From Diphasiastrum complanatum (Eukaryota > Streptophyta > Lycopodiopsida > Lycopodiales > Lycopodiaceae), in contig CM055111.1 of NCBI GenBank assembly GCA_029204225.1, forward strand, positions 26,943,540 through 27,007,539: 64,000 nt of DNA, read 5' to 3'. The translations under genes were made by a program, and so were the position numbers. Every line of letters begins with the position of its first letter. Position 1 is the stretch's first letter. Under the pieces are notes generated by a model, which was not told the DNA's origin, searched no databases, and worked only from the letters and a program-made list of their open reading frames with translations. Positions 44,601 through 58,266 of this stretch are shown here, piece after piece.

Positions 44601-45700
44601 TTTTTTCTATTTTTGAAAAGCTTTTTAAGATGAGAATAGAATGGCTAGCATGCCCACATTATCATTTTGATAAGTAGAATTGCAAGCTGAAAAGTAGGTG
44701 AATTTAGAGGTGTTTCATGAAAGTAGAGGTTGAAAATTTCTTGTTTTGCTGTAGAGAAGTAGAAGTCTGATTTTTTGTTGGCTGTCCAAACTTGTGGGCC
44801 CAGCCAATAAGAGCCCAACTTCAACTTATAAAATTTTATTTTTGAAGTTTAGTTTGTGCCTAAAGTAAAGTTATTAAATGTAGAGGTAGTTTGGAAGATT
44901 GGTCTTGTTTACACACTAAAATCAGTGAGGAATCCATCCATCTTAGGCCAAAACGACTCTTCATTTTAAAATTCTATTTTTTTATCACAGAACTTCAGTG
45001 ACCTTCACCAAACTTCAAAAAACTTCAAATCTGATTTTAGTCTATTTGAACCTTGGATTAGTGAAAATAGGCCAAAAATTCTGGCTTTTGTGAAGAAAAG
45101 TTGATTTTACATTAATGTGGAATTGTTTTAACCATCATTTTGAGATTCTGTTCTTTTTTTTCATAGAACTTCAATGACTAATTTCATAGCACTTCAGTGA
45201 CCTTTACAAAACTTCAAATATGATTTTTAGTCTATTGAAAACTTGGATTAGTGAAAATAGGCCAAAAATTCTGGTTTTTGTGTAAGGGAAGCTAATTTTA
45301 CTTTAAAGGAAAAAATGTTTTGGTTTAATGATTGTAAATTCATTCATTTCTTAACTTTTGAAATTAAAGAAGAAAGAGAAAGAATTTGCTAGCAACTTCT
45401 ACCAAAACAAAGGATAGTTCTCCATTCCACATTGCTACAAACATAGATGAAACCATCTTGAAAATTTGATAAATGTAAATGGAAATTTGCCATGAAATTT
45501 GGTAATGGTTTGCTATGAATGATGTTATGGAAAACTAAAAGAGGGACCCAACATATAAATGAAAACTTGGATGAGTTTTGAGTCATTTTCATGAGATTGG
45601 ATCTAAAAGTTTTGAACTTTTTTTTGGGATTTAAGCTTATGGAGTTTGGAATGAGCTTTAAAAGAACATGCATTAGTTTACACTAAAATATTCATAAGCC
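44600..45700. repeat. Leader-like stretch with ~190-bp degenerate tandem repeat
   Basis: Two units near 44940-45115 and 45125-45310 share GAACTTCA.TGAC, ACTTCAAAT.TGATTTT, and TTGGATTAGTGAAAATAGGC. It precedes the gypsy gag in the same orientation, so it may be LTR or leader. No gene seen. Confidence 0.6.
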
Positions 45701-45702
45701 TA

Positions 45703-46813
45703 TTGTCTTTTTCTAATCTTACTTTCTTTGCTGATGCTTTGAAAACTAGGATCACGATCAAGACACTCCCATGGATCAATCAACCCCTATATAGACCTGA
45801 TAGTGTGGTTCAAGCACTACAAATTCTCTACCAACAAATCCAAGAAACAAACCAACAACTACATGAAACTAATTTGAAGAATCAAGCACTTGAATCTAAG
45901 TTGGCTAGTCATCGAAAGCATGTAGTACTTCCTCCTATTAAAGTGTATAAAGGGGAAAAGAAAGAGAGGAGTCTACAAGTAGGTAATTCATGGCTTAATG
46001 TTTGGAATAAATATTTTGCCATGAATACATTTTCTAAAAATGACACCGCCACTATGTTTCTGGATGGAAAAGCCTTAGTTTGGTGGGAGGATTTAGTAGC
46101 CAAAGAAAAATAACCCTTAACATGGGAGGCATTTTGCCTAGTATTCAAGGAATATTTTCTTCCCTTGTTAGATGATTATGAACATTTTCAAAAGCTTTCT
46201 AGATTAACCATGACTAAAGGCCTTGATCAATTCATTCAAGATTTCCATGAGTATCTTACTTCTCTTTATAGTGAAATACCTCCAAAGATATAGATGCTCA
46301 TGTTTATTGATGGTTTACCTAAAGATTATCAAGTACCATCCTAACGCCCTAGAAGATGCTATTAGAACAACCAATTTTTTTTATGATACTTCTAAGCCAC
46401 CTAAGAGTCATCACCCTAATGAGCAAAAGAAGGACTTCCAATTTAAAACAAAGGATAAGGAAGTTACCAATGAGGCATCTTCGAATCCTAATTCTAAGAA
46501 ACCCAAACACCACTTTAATAAACATCAAGGTTGTAAGAAAGACCTAGCAGAAGCTCGAAAGAAGAATCTGTGTTTCAAGTGCAATGGAGAGGATCACCTT
46601 GCACGAGATTGTGTCGAAAACAAAGCCTCAACTTCAGGTATCATATCTCAAAGTAATGAGATGGATATTTGTTTTCTTAGTTCAATGTTTTATGGACCTA
46701 ATGACTTAAATTGCATTAAGGGTAAAATTGGAGGACGTTTTGTTTGCAGGGAAAAACACCCCTTTTTCAAGTTATTTTTGATGGAAAATCATCGCCACGT
46801 GCTATTACACTGA
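45703..46813 (+). pseudogene. Ty3/gypsy gag with zinc knuckle, frameshifted
   Basis: The first frame to 46113 has an N-terminal Gln-rich helix, PPIKVYKGEKKERSLQVGNSWL and ALVWWEDLVAKEK. After one stop it runs on with LTWEAFCLVFKEYFLP and KGLDQFIQDFHEYLTSL, the retrotransposon gag fold end. Past a shift near 46320 the second frame has a Lys-rich linker and the knuckle CFKCNGEDHLARDC near 46570. Protease, RT and integrase are absent. Confidence 0.85.
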
Positions 46814-48837
46814 CGCAAAACTGTTAAAAAATGATGAATTCCATTTATGTGGCCTATGCCCCTAGTTTCTGGGTTTGTCGGGACTCGGAGGTGCCAAGTA
46901 TTTTTGTAATACAGTTTTAGTAATTAAAAACTTGGTCGTGACCCCATAAAAACTAAAACCATAAATAGGGCCCAACTTGACTTTGAAATTGCAAGTTGAG
47001 GCCAAGTTAGGTGTTAAAAACGAATTTGGGCCAGTGTCCTATTTTTAGAAGCAGTTTTTTGAAAAGTCATAAGGAGGTGCCCCATTTCTTGAAGGGGTGC
47101 ACCTCCAGCCCATTGAGCCCCTATGTATGACCAAGGAAGGGTGTGGGACAACATTCTCACTGTCATCTTCTTGGAGAAAGAGAGAGAGAGAGAGAGCTTG
47201 TGCAAGGAGTGTGTGGAGAAGAGGAGGAAAGGAGAAGAAGTTGTAGCATGGTGCCTTCCACTCTCATCCATTTCCATTTTCATGTCTGATTCATTCATTG
47301 CTATTGATCTACAATTTGAATCATTAGCATTGTGTTACCACTATTTGTGGATATGTGAATTGTTCTTTCTGTTGCCTCTAACATTGTGATTGCAGATTGT
47401 GAGAGTTTGAAAGCCAGATCACTGTCTCTAACATTGTTATTGCAGGCTTTGATCTATGGGACACTATACTGAATCATGTGCAGTGATCCTACTTGTGAAA
47501 AATTATTGATTTGTTGCTTAGCATCCACCTTAGAATTTGCTTCATAAGAGACTGTCGAGTTAAACATTGTGATCTGAGAATGTGGTAATGATTGCTTAGC
47601 ATACAGGTTGAGGCATTGCAGCCTTGTTTATGTTGTCCTAGAAATCCATTGACCGATGAGCAATTTCATTGCCTACTATTCACTATTATAGAAGTATTTT
47701 AGAGCCTTGATTATTGTGTTTCAGAAGGCTTATTTTGTTACACAACCATCACCAAGTCACCATCCCATTAGGATTTGAGAATTGTTGAACCATAATCCAT
47801 TTGAAGGTATGATAATCACCAATCACTCAAACCATTTATCAAACCTTTGAAATTGCTACTAAAGGTTCTTGTTGTCAAGCCATTCTGAAGTCAGATCTCT
47901 GCTCCATACAATCCATGTTAGTGACCACTTCCTTCCCTACCTGCGGCTCATTCAGAAGCCTGTTTGCCTCATCTGTAGCCTACGACCATTTGCATCCTTA
48001 TTGCCCATGCTCCCTACCTACGGATCTACCTACGGGTTTGCCACAATTATGCCTGCGGTTTCCCTCCTTACATTTTCTAATCTACGAATTTCTTCGGACA
48101 CCCGAGAAATACAACATTTTTTCAAAGAATGTGAAGAATGTGACATACTACAGATTTACATGAGATTTCATACTGTCCATGTCTATGTCTTCACGCTCTA
48201 GTTAATAATTGATTTATTGATCAACTAATCAGCTATTAATAATCTTGTGATTGTCAAATTAGAATCTAACACAAGATCATCCAACAACTATATAAGGAAA
48301 TGAGCGATTAGAGACAAGACATTATTACAAATCAACTAGATCATCAAACAAATCATCATCTGACAAAGATCAAATGACCAAAATTGGTTTCCAGTATCTA
48401 ACTCCTCAGGTTAGAGATCATAGAGAGAGTAAAGCATATTTTGAAAGATAGCAATTACTTGATTCTATAAGTAGGATCACGCGCTATTGTTTTGTGATTT
48501 GATCGTTGTTACTACAGCACTCATTATAAAAAATCGCTATTTTCTTTATCATATTATATTCATGTTAAATGCTTGAATGCCTCTCACTCTTTCTTCTTTA
48601 CTGTCACGAGTACAGTAAATGAAAAAATGTATGGTTGTCATAGATGCCTAACTAATTCACATGCCTTTATGCTAGTAACAGAGAAGTACATGACTGTCTC
48701 AGACGCCTTATCGTTACTTCTCCTTATGGTTGTCTAGGACACCTATAATGACATTCAACAAATCAGAACAGTTCTATCATTCCGTTATCTAAGTAACACA
48801 GATTCCATTATTAATTTTTACTTGCTATTGTTTTTCC
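46814..48837. other. Non-coding, probably LTR and leader remnants
   Basis: Contains an 8-bp inverted repeat GGAGGTGC/GCACCTCC near 47073-47106 and a short GA repeat near 47177-47197. TATAAGG lies near 48290 and repeated GTTGTC.TAG..CC blocks near 48630-48750. No gene recognised; the short frames here have no family features. Confidence 0.45.
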
Positions 48838-49780
48838 TTGTTGGGAGGACGACCTTCATTTCTGCTGCGGCCCAAACCTTGTTGTTCCCAACAGCAAAGC
48901 TTCAAGAGAAGTGAGAAAAATGCAAATGATTATGTGCTTAGAATCAAGTCTCTTAACAAAGAGTTAGCCTCTATTGGAGAGAAAATTCAAGATAATGAGC
49001 TAGTCCAAGTGATCCTAAATGGCCTAGGTGATGAATTCATAAATTTGTTCCAAAGTTTTGCCATCCAAGACACTTTGTCATCTATTGATAAACTTCATAG
49101 TGTGCTTATAGCTGAAGAGTATAGGATGCTCCATACAAAGGCTAGGATGAATTTCTTGTCATTGTAGGATGGAGATGAGAAGAAAAACTTCTCGTTCAAA
49201 GGCAAGAAGAAGACCAATGGAGCAAAGAATAATCATCGAAAGGAGGCCAAGGAGGAGGATGGCCATCAAGCTCAAAGGGAAAAGGCAAAAAAGACAAATC
49301 CGAGAACAAGTGTTTCTTTTGTGGAAAGAAAGGGCACTTTGCATCATAATTCTTCAAGAAGAGAAAGGCACAAGAAGACAAGCAAATCAACTTTGCATAT
49401 CAAGAGGAGGAAGATGAAGAAGAATCATCCCTAATGGAATTCATCTCAACACCATCATCCAAATCCAACACAAGTGAAACTTGGTGGATTGATAGTGGGG
49501 CTAGCTCCCACTTGACTTTCCAAACGGACTACTTTTCCACTCTACTCTCTTATAATGATGTTAAAAAGTCTATTTTTATAGCTAGTCATCAAGAGTGTAG
49601 AATAAGTGGTTTATGTACTATTCTATTGTACTTGGGATCACCCATAAGGATGAATCTTGAAAATTTCCTTTATGTAGCATCTATCACTAAGAATTTGTTG
49701 AGTGTTGGCCAATTGATGGATAATGGCCTTAATTTAAGCATGGATTTTGTTCCATATTTAAGAATGATGATTGCATAGCT
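48838..49780 (+). pseudogene. Ty1/copia gag-protease, plus strand
   Basis: Gag 48838-49167 has DYVLRIKSLNKELASIG and DNELVQVILNGLGDEF. A knuckle near 49310 reads CFFCGKKGHFAS, then a stop and Phe in place of the last Cys. The protease frame 49434-49778 keeps the catalytic WWIDSGASSHLT box and LYVASITKNLLSVGQLMDNG. It is the same family as the minus-strand element at 33.7-36.6 kb. Integrase and RT do not follow; the sequence soon meets duplication copy B. Confidence 0.88.
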
Positions 49781-50586
49781 AAAGGATTTAAACAAGGTAG
49801 CATTAGAGGAGTTTTCGATTCCAAAAGGGCCATATAAAAAATTGTGCCTTAGTAAGAGAATGTTAGAGAGAGAATGATAAAATGACTAGAATTTTTTCTC
49901 GTTTTCTTAGTTTTTGGTTCTTCCCATCGTCTAAGTTGTGTGGTTGGCTCATTTCTTGAAGTATATTAATAGTGCGCACGAAAAAAAGCATGCTGCCGAG
50001 AAACAAAGCACGCGCCACAAGCGAGAGAAAATTCTCTCCAAAATTTCATGTGAGTCAGAGAGTCTGTGGAAGAAGATATGAGCAAAGAGTGTAGTCAACT
50101 AGCGTGAACAATGGTTAGAAGCAACAGAAGATCCATGAAGGTAGCTCACAAGCAACTTATCTTGAGACAAGATCAACCGAGAGGCAAGAGGAAAGCTGAG
50201 AGTAATCTGTTGTTGCCCTCAACCACACAATCGCTGGTGTGTGAGAGCATTCCTGATGTGCACACACTGCCATCATCGTATGCTCCAACTCATTCATTGA
50301 AGTCTTTCTTGCAACTAAAAACTCTAATATGCTTTTTGATTTCCACGGAAAGGCTTAAACTTGGAGTCTTGGACCCAAAAAAAACTTTTTGCCAAGGTGA
50401 GAACCCATCCAACCGTATGACTGGCTCGGTGGCAGCAGCATTAATTAGCACCAAAAAAAATTTGTGCTAAGTTTGCTCTCTCCCTCCTCTTGCTTCGTCT
50501 TCCTCCGTTTTATCTCTTGCTTCTTCTTCGTCCAGGGATGTGTGAAAACGTTGAGAATGAGCTGTGAGTGTATATATATATTAAAA

Positions 50587-51216
50587 TGTTAAGGTACCCG
50601 ACACATCGAAGTGCCCGCCATATCCGACACATCGAAGTGCCCAACATATCGATCCATGAACAATCAGATGACTTCAAGTACATCTCTGACAGTCCACCTG
50701 ACTTATACATACACTTACAGTTAAGAGAAGATGGCCATCTAATGCATAATGACTTCAGTAAATTAAGCAGTTAGATTGTATGCTCCCAATGCACTATGCA
50801 TTGACATGCAATCATCAATGTACAATGTCAACGCTCTTATCAAATTGGTTAGGCTATATTCTAGATAAGTAACTAAGTTGCTATTAATTAGTAAGTAGAT
50901 CAACGATCATCAACAAAAGCAATTTTGGGGCTCACTGTCTCGCATTGCTTCACATTCTTGTACTCATTTTTCATTCAATCAGAGTGCAAGTTTTTGTCTC
51001 ACTACTGTATTGTTCTAACATTGCTACTATTGATTCATCTTGATTATTGTTGATAATTGTTGCACTTCTGATCCATGCACCATCCATTTTTCCTACTTTT
51101 GCTGCTATATTACCATTATTGATCTGATATCAGAATTCTGTTTTGATTAGTTTTCTATTAGTTCGATATCAGTCACATTTCTCTGACAACCTACCGCCTT
51201 ACGACATGGTATCAGA
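50587..51216 (+). repeat. Copia LTR, 630 bp (copy B)
   Basis: TGTTAAGGTACC to CTTACGACA, partner of 16281-16905. Several percent of positions differ from copy A by eye. Confidence 0.8.
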
Positions 51217-51231
51217 GCAGGTGGTTCAGTA
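51217..51231 (+). other. Primer-binding site (tRNA-iMet type)
   Basis: TGGTATCAGAGCAGG follows the LTR and is the unmutated form of the copy A site. Confidence 0.88.
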
Positions 51232-51380
51232 ATCTGCATTTCTATTGCAAGTTATTAGTCTTGTTTCTACCAGGACATTATCTCAGCAAGTGCGCAGCCA
51301 ACAATATTCTCGACGTCGTTGTTTTTACCAATGATCTCAGTTTCTTTCTTGATCCCCTCCTCCTCACAAAAGGCCTTACT

Positions 51381-52360
51381 GTAGGAATGTACAAAACACC
51401 TTCTATGTTGACCTTTTTGGAAGATCCTAAGCAAAGGGGAATGCTACCAACTCCTTCAATCTTGCAAGCTTCATCATTTGTTGTACAGATAGATTTTATA
51501 GACCATCATAAGATAAGAGAGAAGAGAAAAACTCCCTTTTGCTAGTCATGTGTGAACTAGCTCCCAAATCAATCCACCAAGGATCTTCACCTTTGAAGCT
51601 TGCTGAAGAAAATATGGACATCATGAGGGAGTCCTCATGTGAACTATCCTCCTCCTCCTCCTTGCTCATGTTGGGCTTGGCTTTGATCGTGTTTCCTCTT
51701 GAAGCATTCTGAGGCATATTCCGAGGCATAATGCCCCATCTTGCTACAATAGTAGCACTTCACCTTGGATTTGTCCTCCTCAACTTTGGTGGTTTATGGA
51801 GATGGCTTTGAGGGTCCTTCTTGATCCTCAAGCTTTATTGAAGCCTTCTTGAATGTTGATCATTTGCCTTTGGACTTCCCTTTGCCTTTGTTGAAGAGAG
51901 CTTGGTCATCTCCACCTTGGATGGGAAGCCTTATCCATCCTCTCTTGCATTTGGATCCTTCTTGACTCCTCGGCCATGAGTGTTGGTAGTTGACCCATAA
52001 TTGCATACCTGTGAATGGGTAGTTGACCCATAATTGCATATCCGTGAACCAAATTGCAAATTCAAATCTTAGTCCATTCAAGATGAGTTGAACAAGCTCT
52101 ACATCCTTGATAGGATCACCTACGAAGACTAGCTCCTTGTTCACTTCCTTCACTCTTAAGACAAAAGTATGTGCACTCTCTCCTTTCTTTTGATAGCTTC
52201 TATAGATTTGATTCTTCAAAACTAACGTCCTAGTTTGGTTCTTGGATTCATAGACCTTTTGCAAAGTCTCTCAAGCATCTTTAGCCGAAGTGCAATCTCC
52301 TACCTCTCTTAAGAGTTCATTGGCAACATTCATTTTTATACAATGTAGTGTAATATTGCA
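51381..52360 (-). pseudogene. Ty1/copia gag-protease relic (copy B)
   Basis: Counterpart of 17583-18570. Gag 51860-52264 has MQKVYESKNQTR and VELVQLILNGLRFEF and stays open through the Lys-rich KGKGKSKGK. Protease 51496-51729 has WWIDLGASSHMTSKREF, so the family DSGAS reads DLGAS. The same 33-bp internal duplication is present, so that change is older than the copy split. Confidence 0.85.
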
Positions 52361-52518
52361 CCTCTTGTTGTATTCGGATTTTTATTGAGGATAAATAGGT
52401 TCATCCTGAACCTCTATTGAATTGAAATCGGATGTCCTTGCTCTTCTTTCTTGCTCCATCTCTCATGCTTTATTTGGATTTGCTAATTGTTGGAATTGAT
52501 CTTTGTTATACTTTTTTA

Positions 52519-52538
52519 GAGAGAGAGAGAGAGAGAGA
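52519..52538 (+). repeat. (GA)10 microsatellite
   Basis: 20 bp of GA, the short partner of the 76-bp tract in copy A. Confidence 0.95.
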
Positions 52539-52683
52539 AGTAAGCTTTACCTTCACTTGGATAGTGTTAATGGATGTAGTGTTAGTCTTAGTGTTAGATG
52601 TGGAATCATAAGTATGTGCTTGATTATGAACTACGCTATCACTCCGATGGGGACCGAATCTCTGCGTAACAACATGTTAATCC

Positions 52684-53574
52684 GCTTCATCTCCTTTGAC
52701 GCTTGATGTGCTTGGATCTAGGGTTGAAGGTAGATATGAAATACCCACTACACTCAACAAGTCATGTGACTACTAAAAGTCAAAATTACATGCTACACAT
52801 TAAATTTGAGCTATCTTGAGTCATATGGATGAATTTGAGGTATGTGATTATCCTAAGCTCAAGTATCATCTAATTTCATCATTCTTGAGCAATAGGGACC
52901 AATATTGAAAGTAACTAATCAAAAGAAAGAGCTGCGGAAAAGGAAAAGATAAAGATGACAACGAGCCTGTAGAATAAAACGAGCTCTTGTCAAAGCTCGA
53001 CATTGCAAGGGTCCAAAGTTGCAACTATAGAACTACCAGTTCCTTCACCCTTCCACCAAGCCTTCATCATCTTATTCTACCATCACCAAACCATCCGTCC
53101 AAATCTGTTCCTACCACCAATGTGTTGATGAGTCCATTGATGAGTCCATTGTTAACCAAGATTTGTGCAACCTACCAATCGAAGATCTTTCTCTTCTCAT
53201 CAAGGAAAAAATCATCGACAAGACTGGAATTTCAACTGAGAAAGAACTGCGGAAATGCCCAGAAGCAAAATGGAGGATACAGACTTCCCAGAAGTTAGTA
53301 CCTACCAAGAAACCAAAGATGAAATTGTCAATGGTAGATACAAGTGATAAAAGAAAAATACACGTGGGATGCACTCAAGCATGCAAGTTGTGAAGTTGTT
53401 GGGAGCTCTCCAATTTTGAGAATGTCAACCACTTGTAGAAATAACACATTTTGGTTACATTGCGGTAGATTGCGAAAAATAGATTTTGATAAAGACTCGC
53501 AACAATAAACACTTGGTTTTATGCAAGCGAATGAGGATCTACACTTTTCAAAGTGACAATCAAAGGTACCAATG
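52684..53574. other. ~890-bp segment present only in copy B
   Basis: In copy A, GTTAATCC (to 19392) is followed straight away by CAAAGTGGAGC; here 891 bp intervene. The first part (52795-52910) holds units like the ~30-bp minisatellite (AAATTTGAGCTATCTTGAG). The middle has a 103-codon plus frame (52987-53298) without family features. Insertion in B or deletion in A cannot be decided. Confidence 0.8.
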
Positions 53575-54822
53575 CAAAGTGGAGCAATATCATTTAATAT
53601 GGGTTGCAGTGGGTCCTGCAACACATTAGGGATGGGATGATGTTGGCTGATTCAGACAAATCCCCAACTTATACTCGACCAGAGCTACCCAAGTGCACCT
53701 CTCACCTTAGACCGAGGAGGTCTCTGAGAAGACGAGACGAATGAAGACTGAGAGCCAAGTATGAGAGCCGAGAAGTACTAGTTAAGAATGACAAGCAAGA
53801 ACTGTGTAAGCCTCATGGTGAATCTCGAAAGATGGAATGACCATGTAGGAACTTGTATTTTTAGGTAAAGTAATAAATGCAAGTAGACCCCTCTTAAAGA
53901 AAGTAGAGTGAGCCACCTTTTGATGCTGACATCTAGTGGAGAGCATAATTCCACTTGTAATTTGTGTAATGTGGAAATGCCACTGGGATGCCATCTAAGG
54001 AACTCTCCTGCTTATTTAAGAGACTCCCTCTTTGTAGAAGAGAAGCTTTTATTAATGTATCTACTCCATGCTGAAATGAGATTATCTTCCATGAGCTTTG
54101 ATGCATTCTTGAGCTCCTTGATCATTCTTGTCTCTTGAGTGATCCATTAATGATCTTTCCCTTCCATTTCCTTTGTGTGTGGTTGTGGATCTTAGTGGTG
54201 GATTATATTTGTTGCTTTCTTTCATTTATGTTTGTGGATTAATATAGGATCAGCATTGTGGTAATCCGTCATGAGATGGTTTGTGGTGTAAGTCTTGCAA
54301 ACCCCCTTGCATTCCATTTCTTGGCATTGTTTGAGAACCAAGAATCAAGAAACGGTGTTGTTTGATCTTTGGAACCTCAAAAATGCTTTAGATTAGTTCT
54401 TGTTTTCAGCTTTGTGGTTTAATGCATGTGTAGATTACTTGTAATTAGTTTAGGATCTGATTCAAACTCGTTTTTGCAGTAGTAGAGTAGGATTTCATGG
54501 CTATTCAACCACTCCACACGCTGATTTCTTGTTTGAATGCATGATCAGCATGTTTGATTTGAAGCATGTGATTTCAGTTCAAGAGTGACTGCCCTTAATC
54601 GTCCGTTAACAGACAGGACAAATACCAGAATGATACCAGTCCATTCTGCCTGATTTAGGCCTAAAACAAACAAGATAAACAAGGTAAAATGGTCCACAGT
54701 CTCAACTGATAGGCGAAGAAGTTTGGAAGAAGAATATATATTTCATAGATCCTCTAGAGCAAGGGATCTGTCAACAAATTCATTTGATTTAATCACTCAA
54801 TGAATCTTAAGCAATAAGGGCC

Positions 54823-55270
54823 ATAATTGAGTCATCTCAAGTGACATATAATTTGGGATATCTTGTGTCATAGGGATCAATTCTATCAACAAGCCTATCA
54901 AACATGAGCAGTTTAAATGTATTGGAAACGATATTCGTCAAATTTGATCACTCAATGAGCCATGTCCATAGATGAGAACCAAAACTGAGCTTTTTTGTGT
55001 GTAGGCACTAAATTCACGCTATTTTGAGAGATAAATATCAAATTTGAGCTATCTCAAGTGATAGGAACCACTTCCATTGATAAGGGATCAAACTCGAACA
55101 ATCTGAAGCTCTTAACATTGAGATTGGTCAATTTGATCATTTCATGAATTATGCTTATTGATAAGCACCAAATTGCTTGTTGGGCATTATATTTGAGCTA
55201 TTTTGGGTGACATGCATGCCAAAGTCTATCTCGATTGATAGATTAAATCAATTTCGAGCCATATCAAGTG
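54823..55270 (+). repeat. Degenerate ~30-bp minisatellite (copy B)
   Basis: Same array as 20638-21085 at a constant offset of 34185, with a few base changes at its left end only. Confidence 0.65.
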
Positions 55271-55323
55271 ACAAAGTCACGACTTTATAATACATAAGAA
55301 TATTTTTTAATTCATAATTCAAA

Positions 55324-55630
55324 ATGTATTTAGGAAATAAACACCTACATTTTTCTATTTAGGAAAATGTTTTCCTAAATAGAAATCTATTAAAAATTAA
55401 GGGTTTTCCTAGATGAAATCTATGCAAGATACATGTTATAACTAGGAAATCTTTTTACTAAGTTAGAGATAGTACAAAGGTATGTAGGAATTTCAATGTT
55501 TTCCTTCGATAGAATTTGTGCACATACATTTTTTAGTAGGAAAAATGTTTTCCTAGTTAGAAGGGTCCAAATCAACTTTTCAACTAGGAAAAGTCGTGTG
55601 GAACTAGGAAGTTTCCTATCTAGAAACATG
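55324..55630. repeat. Cluster of TAGGAAAA palindromes (copy B)
   Basis: Same as 21139-21445, with the perfect 14-bp pair at 55354-55367 and 55370-55383. Confidence 0.75.
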
Positions 55631-58266
55631 TCACATTTTTCTTGTGATATACCATGGTCAGTCAACGCCCAGAAGCCTCACACCACTGATCACTGTCGTG
55701 CTCATTTTTTTGGATGTCTTCTTTTAAATGCTCCAAAGTAGCATTGGAATGACTCCCCTTTCTTGTAGTTATGGAAACTAACCAACATTTGAATTGCACT
55801 CCAATACATTGACTAAAAACTACCATTGACTACCTAATTAGCCGAACCTATTTATGCTAGAAGCTAACAAACATCTAAATTGCATTCCAACAAAACTAGG
55901 CAGGAAGGGGCAGGTTGCATTATTCCTTGTTTATGAACTTGCATGAATAAAACCAAAATTTCATGTGCTTTAGGCTATATAAAAAATATATGGTTATATA
56001 TGCCTTGCTTGTACGTCTAATTGACCTTTTATTGAACCCATCCAACTTGTGGCTTGAGCATATTTGCAAATAGCTTTAAGATCATAGATTGAAGATCGTG
56101 ATCACATCGTTCCATTCAAAATATTAAGATAAATGATGATCCCTCCAATAATACATATTAAATATAAATGTTCAAGTTTTCGAGTGGCAAACTTCAAAAG
56201 GATCAATGGAGACGACACAGACACCTTGATCTGACTTTCTATTACAATATGAAAAAATGCAAGAAAAGTATAACAGTTTACGAATCTTTTATAACCTTCG
56301 TGCGTGACTTTATTTGATATTTTTAGTCACATATCTTGTTTGAGGCTAGATCCTAATGATTTCTGCGAACTAGTAAGTCCATTAGATGTAGCACTGATGA
56401 TGCACTACTCTAAATAAGGAAATATTGCATCGATATAATTGCAATGATTCAATCATTTCTGCAGCATTTTCATCATGTTCACTCTAAGTAACACTACAGG
56501 ATTCACCAGCCTATATTGATTTTCTAGTTCGCTCAAATACTAGATATTACTGAGCCTAATAAATAAAGCAAACTATGCTGACTGACAATATTATTTACAA
56601 CCAAGTCGATCTATGCCGTCTGTAATATTATATAGAAGCATTTTTTTTTCTTATATTGATTTAAGATTATGTTGCATGTACATTGACGAAGACACAAATG
56701 GTTCTTCCATTTTCTATTTTCAAGCAGATTCTCACTTTTCATGATCAATTGTGAAATGTTTCAAACCCCACTCTCTTGGAGGAATCACATATTAATTGTT
56801 GCGCTTAAACAACCCGTGATCCTGGACTGGAAGATCCAATATCAATAGAAGTTGTGGATAGGCCTATATATGAAGCCGTAAATCTCTTGTGCACAACACA
56901 ATTACATCCAGTTGGAATCAATGTAAAAGTTTCCATTTCAACAGCTATGGATATATACAATTACGTAAATACCAAGTAACGAATCTGGAAAATGCCAAGA
57001 ATAATAATTAAACCAGGGATTCGCACAACGGTATCAGCAACTCTTTAATGATGAGATACGGGTGTTGCAACGCAGAAATCGACACAAGTCAATTTGATTT
57101 ATTAAGGGTTTACCACCACCAAAGAATACATAATCTTAATGTGGGAATGATCTAATTTAAGCTTATCGTAGGCTAGAAAATTACTGCAGATGACACGAAC
57201 GCTGTCATAAACTAGCTCATTTATCATCCTCGTACATATATTTTTAAAGTTAGAACGCTGTAGAAGACAAGTGACAAGGATCTATGTTCTTCTTACAATT
57301 AACTATGACAATGAAGATCTAAAGGTCTGACTCTGAACTAAATTAAGCACGAGAAGATTCTGTGCTGATGTCTATATCATGACGAGAACCTTGTATTGTT
57401 CTTTAACGGAGGATTCGTCAGAATGTAATATTCAATATGTGATTCAATAACATATCGATAACTTTTTCTGAGAAAAATAACCTGAAGCAGCTTACCAAAA
57501 CAAGCCACTCTAACCTCAACTTTAATTATAGCCAGTGCAGAAAACTAATATCGGCTACAGGTGACGGGTTTACAGGAGCATAGATTGTCAAATTTGAAGT
57601 TTGTTTGCCCTTGCCATCATGTCTTTTATAAAATTATGTAACAAAAACCAATTTTTATCACGAGACTAATGCCTAATCGCACTAACCAGAAGATGTTTGA
57701 AGAAATAAAATTGTATTGCAAGTTACTAGAAAAATATAAGTCTGTAAACCAAGTCAGACTGTCAGAGCACCCGTTAAATTGTAACTACCAGTTTCATGAC
57801 TCAAAATGACTACCTAATTGCTATAGACGAATCGCAGAAAGCTCCTGATCATGATCTAAGTGCTTTTGAATCTTGGGGCTGATGACCTAGACACAGTAAC
57901 TTATCTTCCCCGTGACACATCTACTAATTGCCTTTACTTGAGTTTTATCTTCCAGAAGATATTTTTTAGACACTGCAAATGAAATGATCGGATTATAAGG
58001 TACATGCAATGACGCCTGATACTTTTCCGGTTCAATTTCTTTGTATTATATTTCACAGATCATGCATCGAAACAGCCGCCATATTTGGACTTCATCACGC
58101 TACAGCCTACCCGGCTACGTCAGATTTTTTGAACTCCATTGGTTGATTGAAGCAAAAATTGATCATCATCTTAGCTGGCAAATATTTTAATGGGTATGCT
58201 TTCAGGAAGAAAACTAAGCAGTACTGGTACCCGCGCAATCTAGCTTCAGCTTTTGATCAGAGAACT

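Noticed and set aside
52987-53298. 103-codon frame in the copy B-only segment
   Set aside because: No domain, and surrounding DNA is repeat-like; not enough to call a gene.
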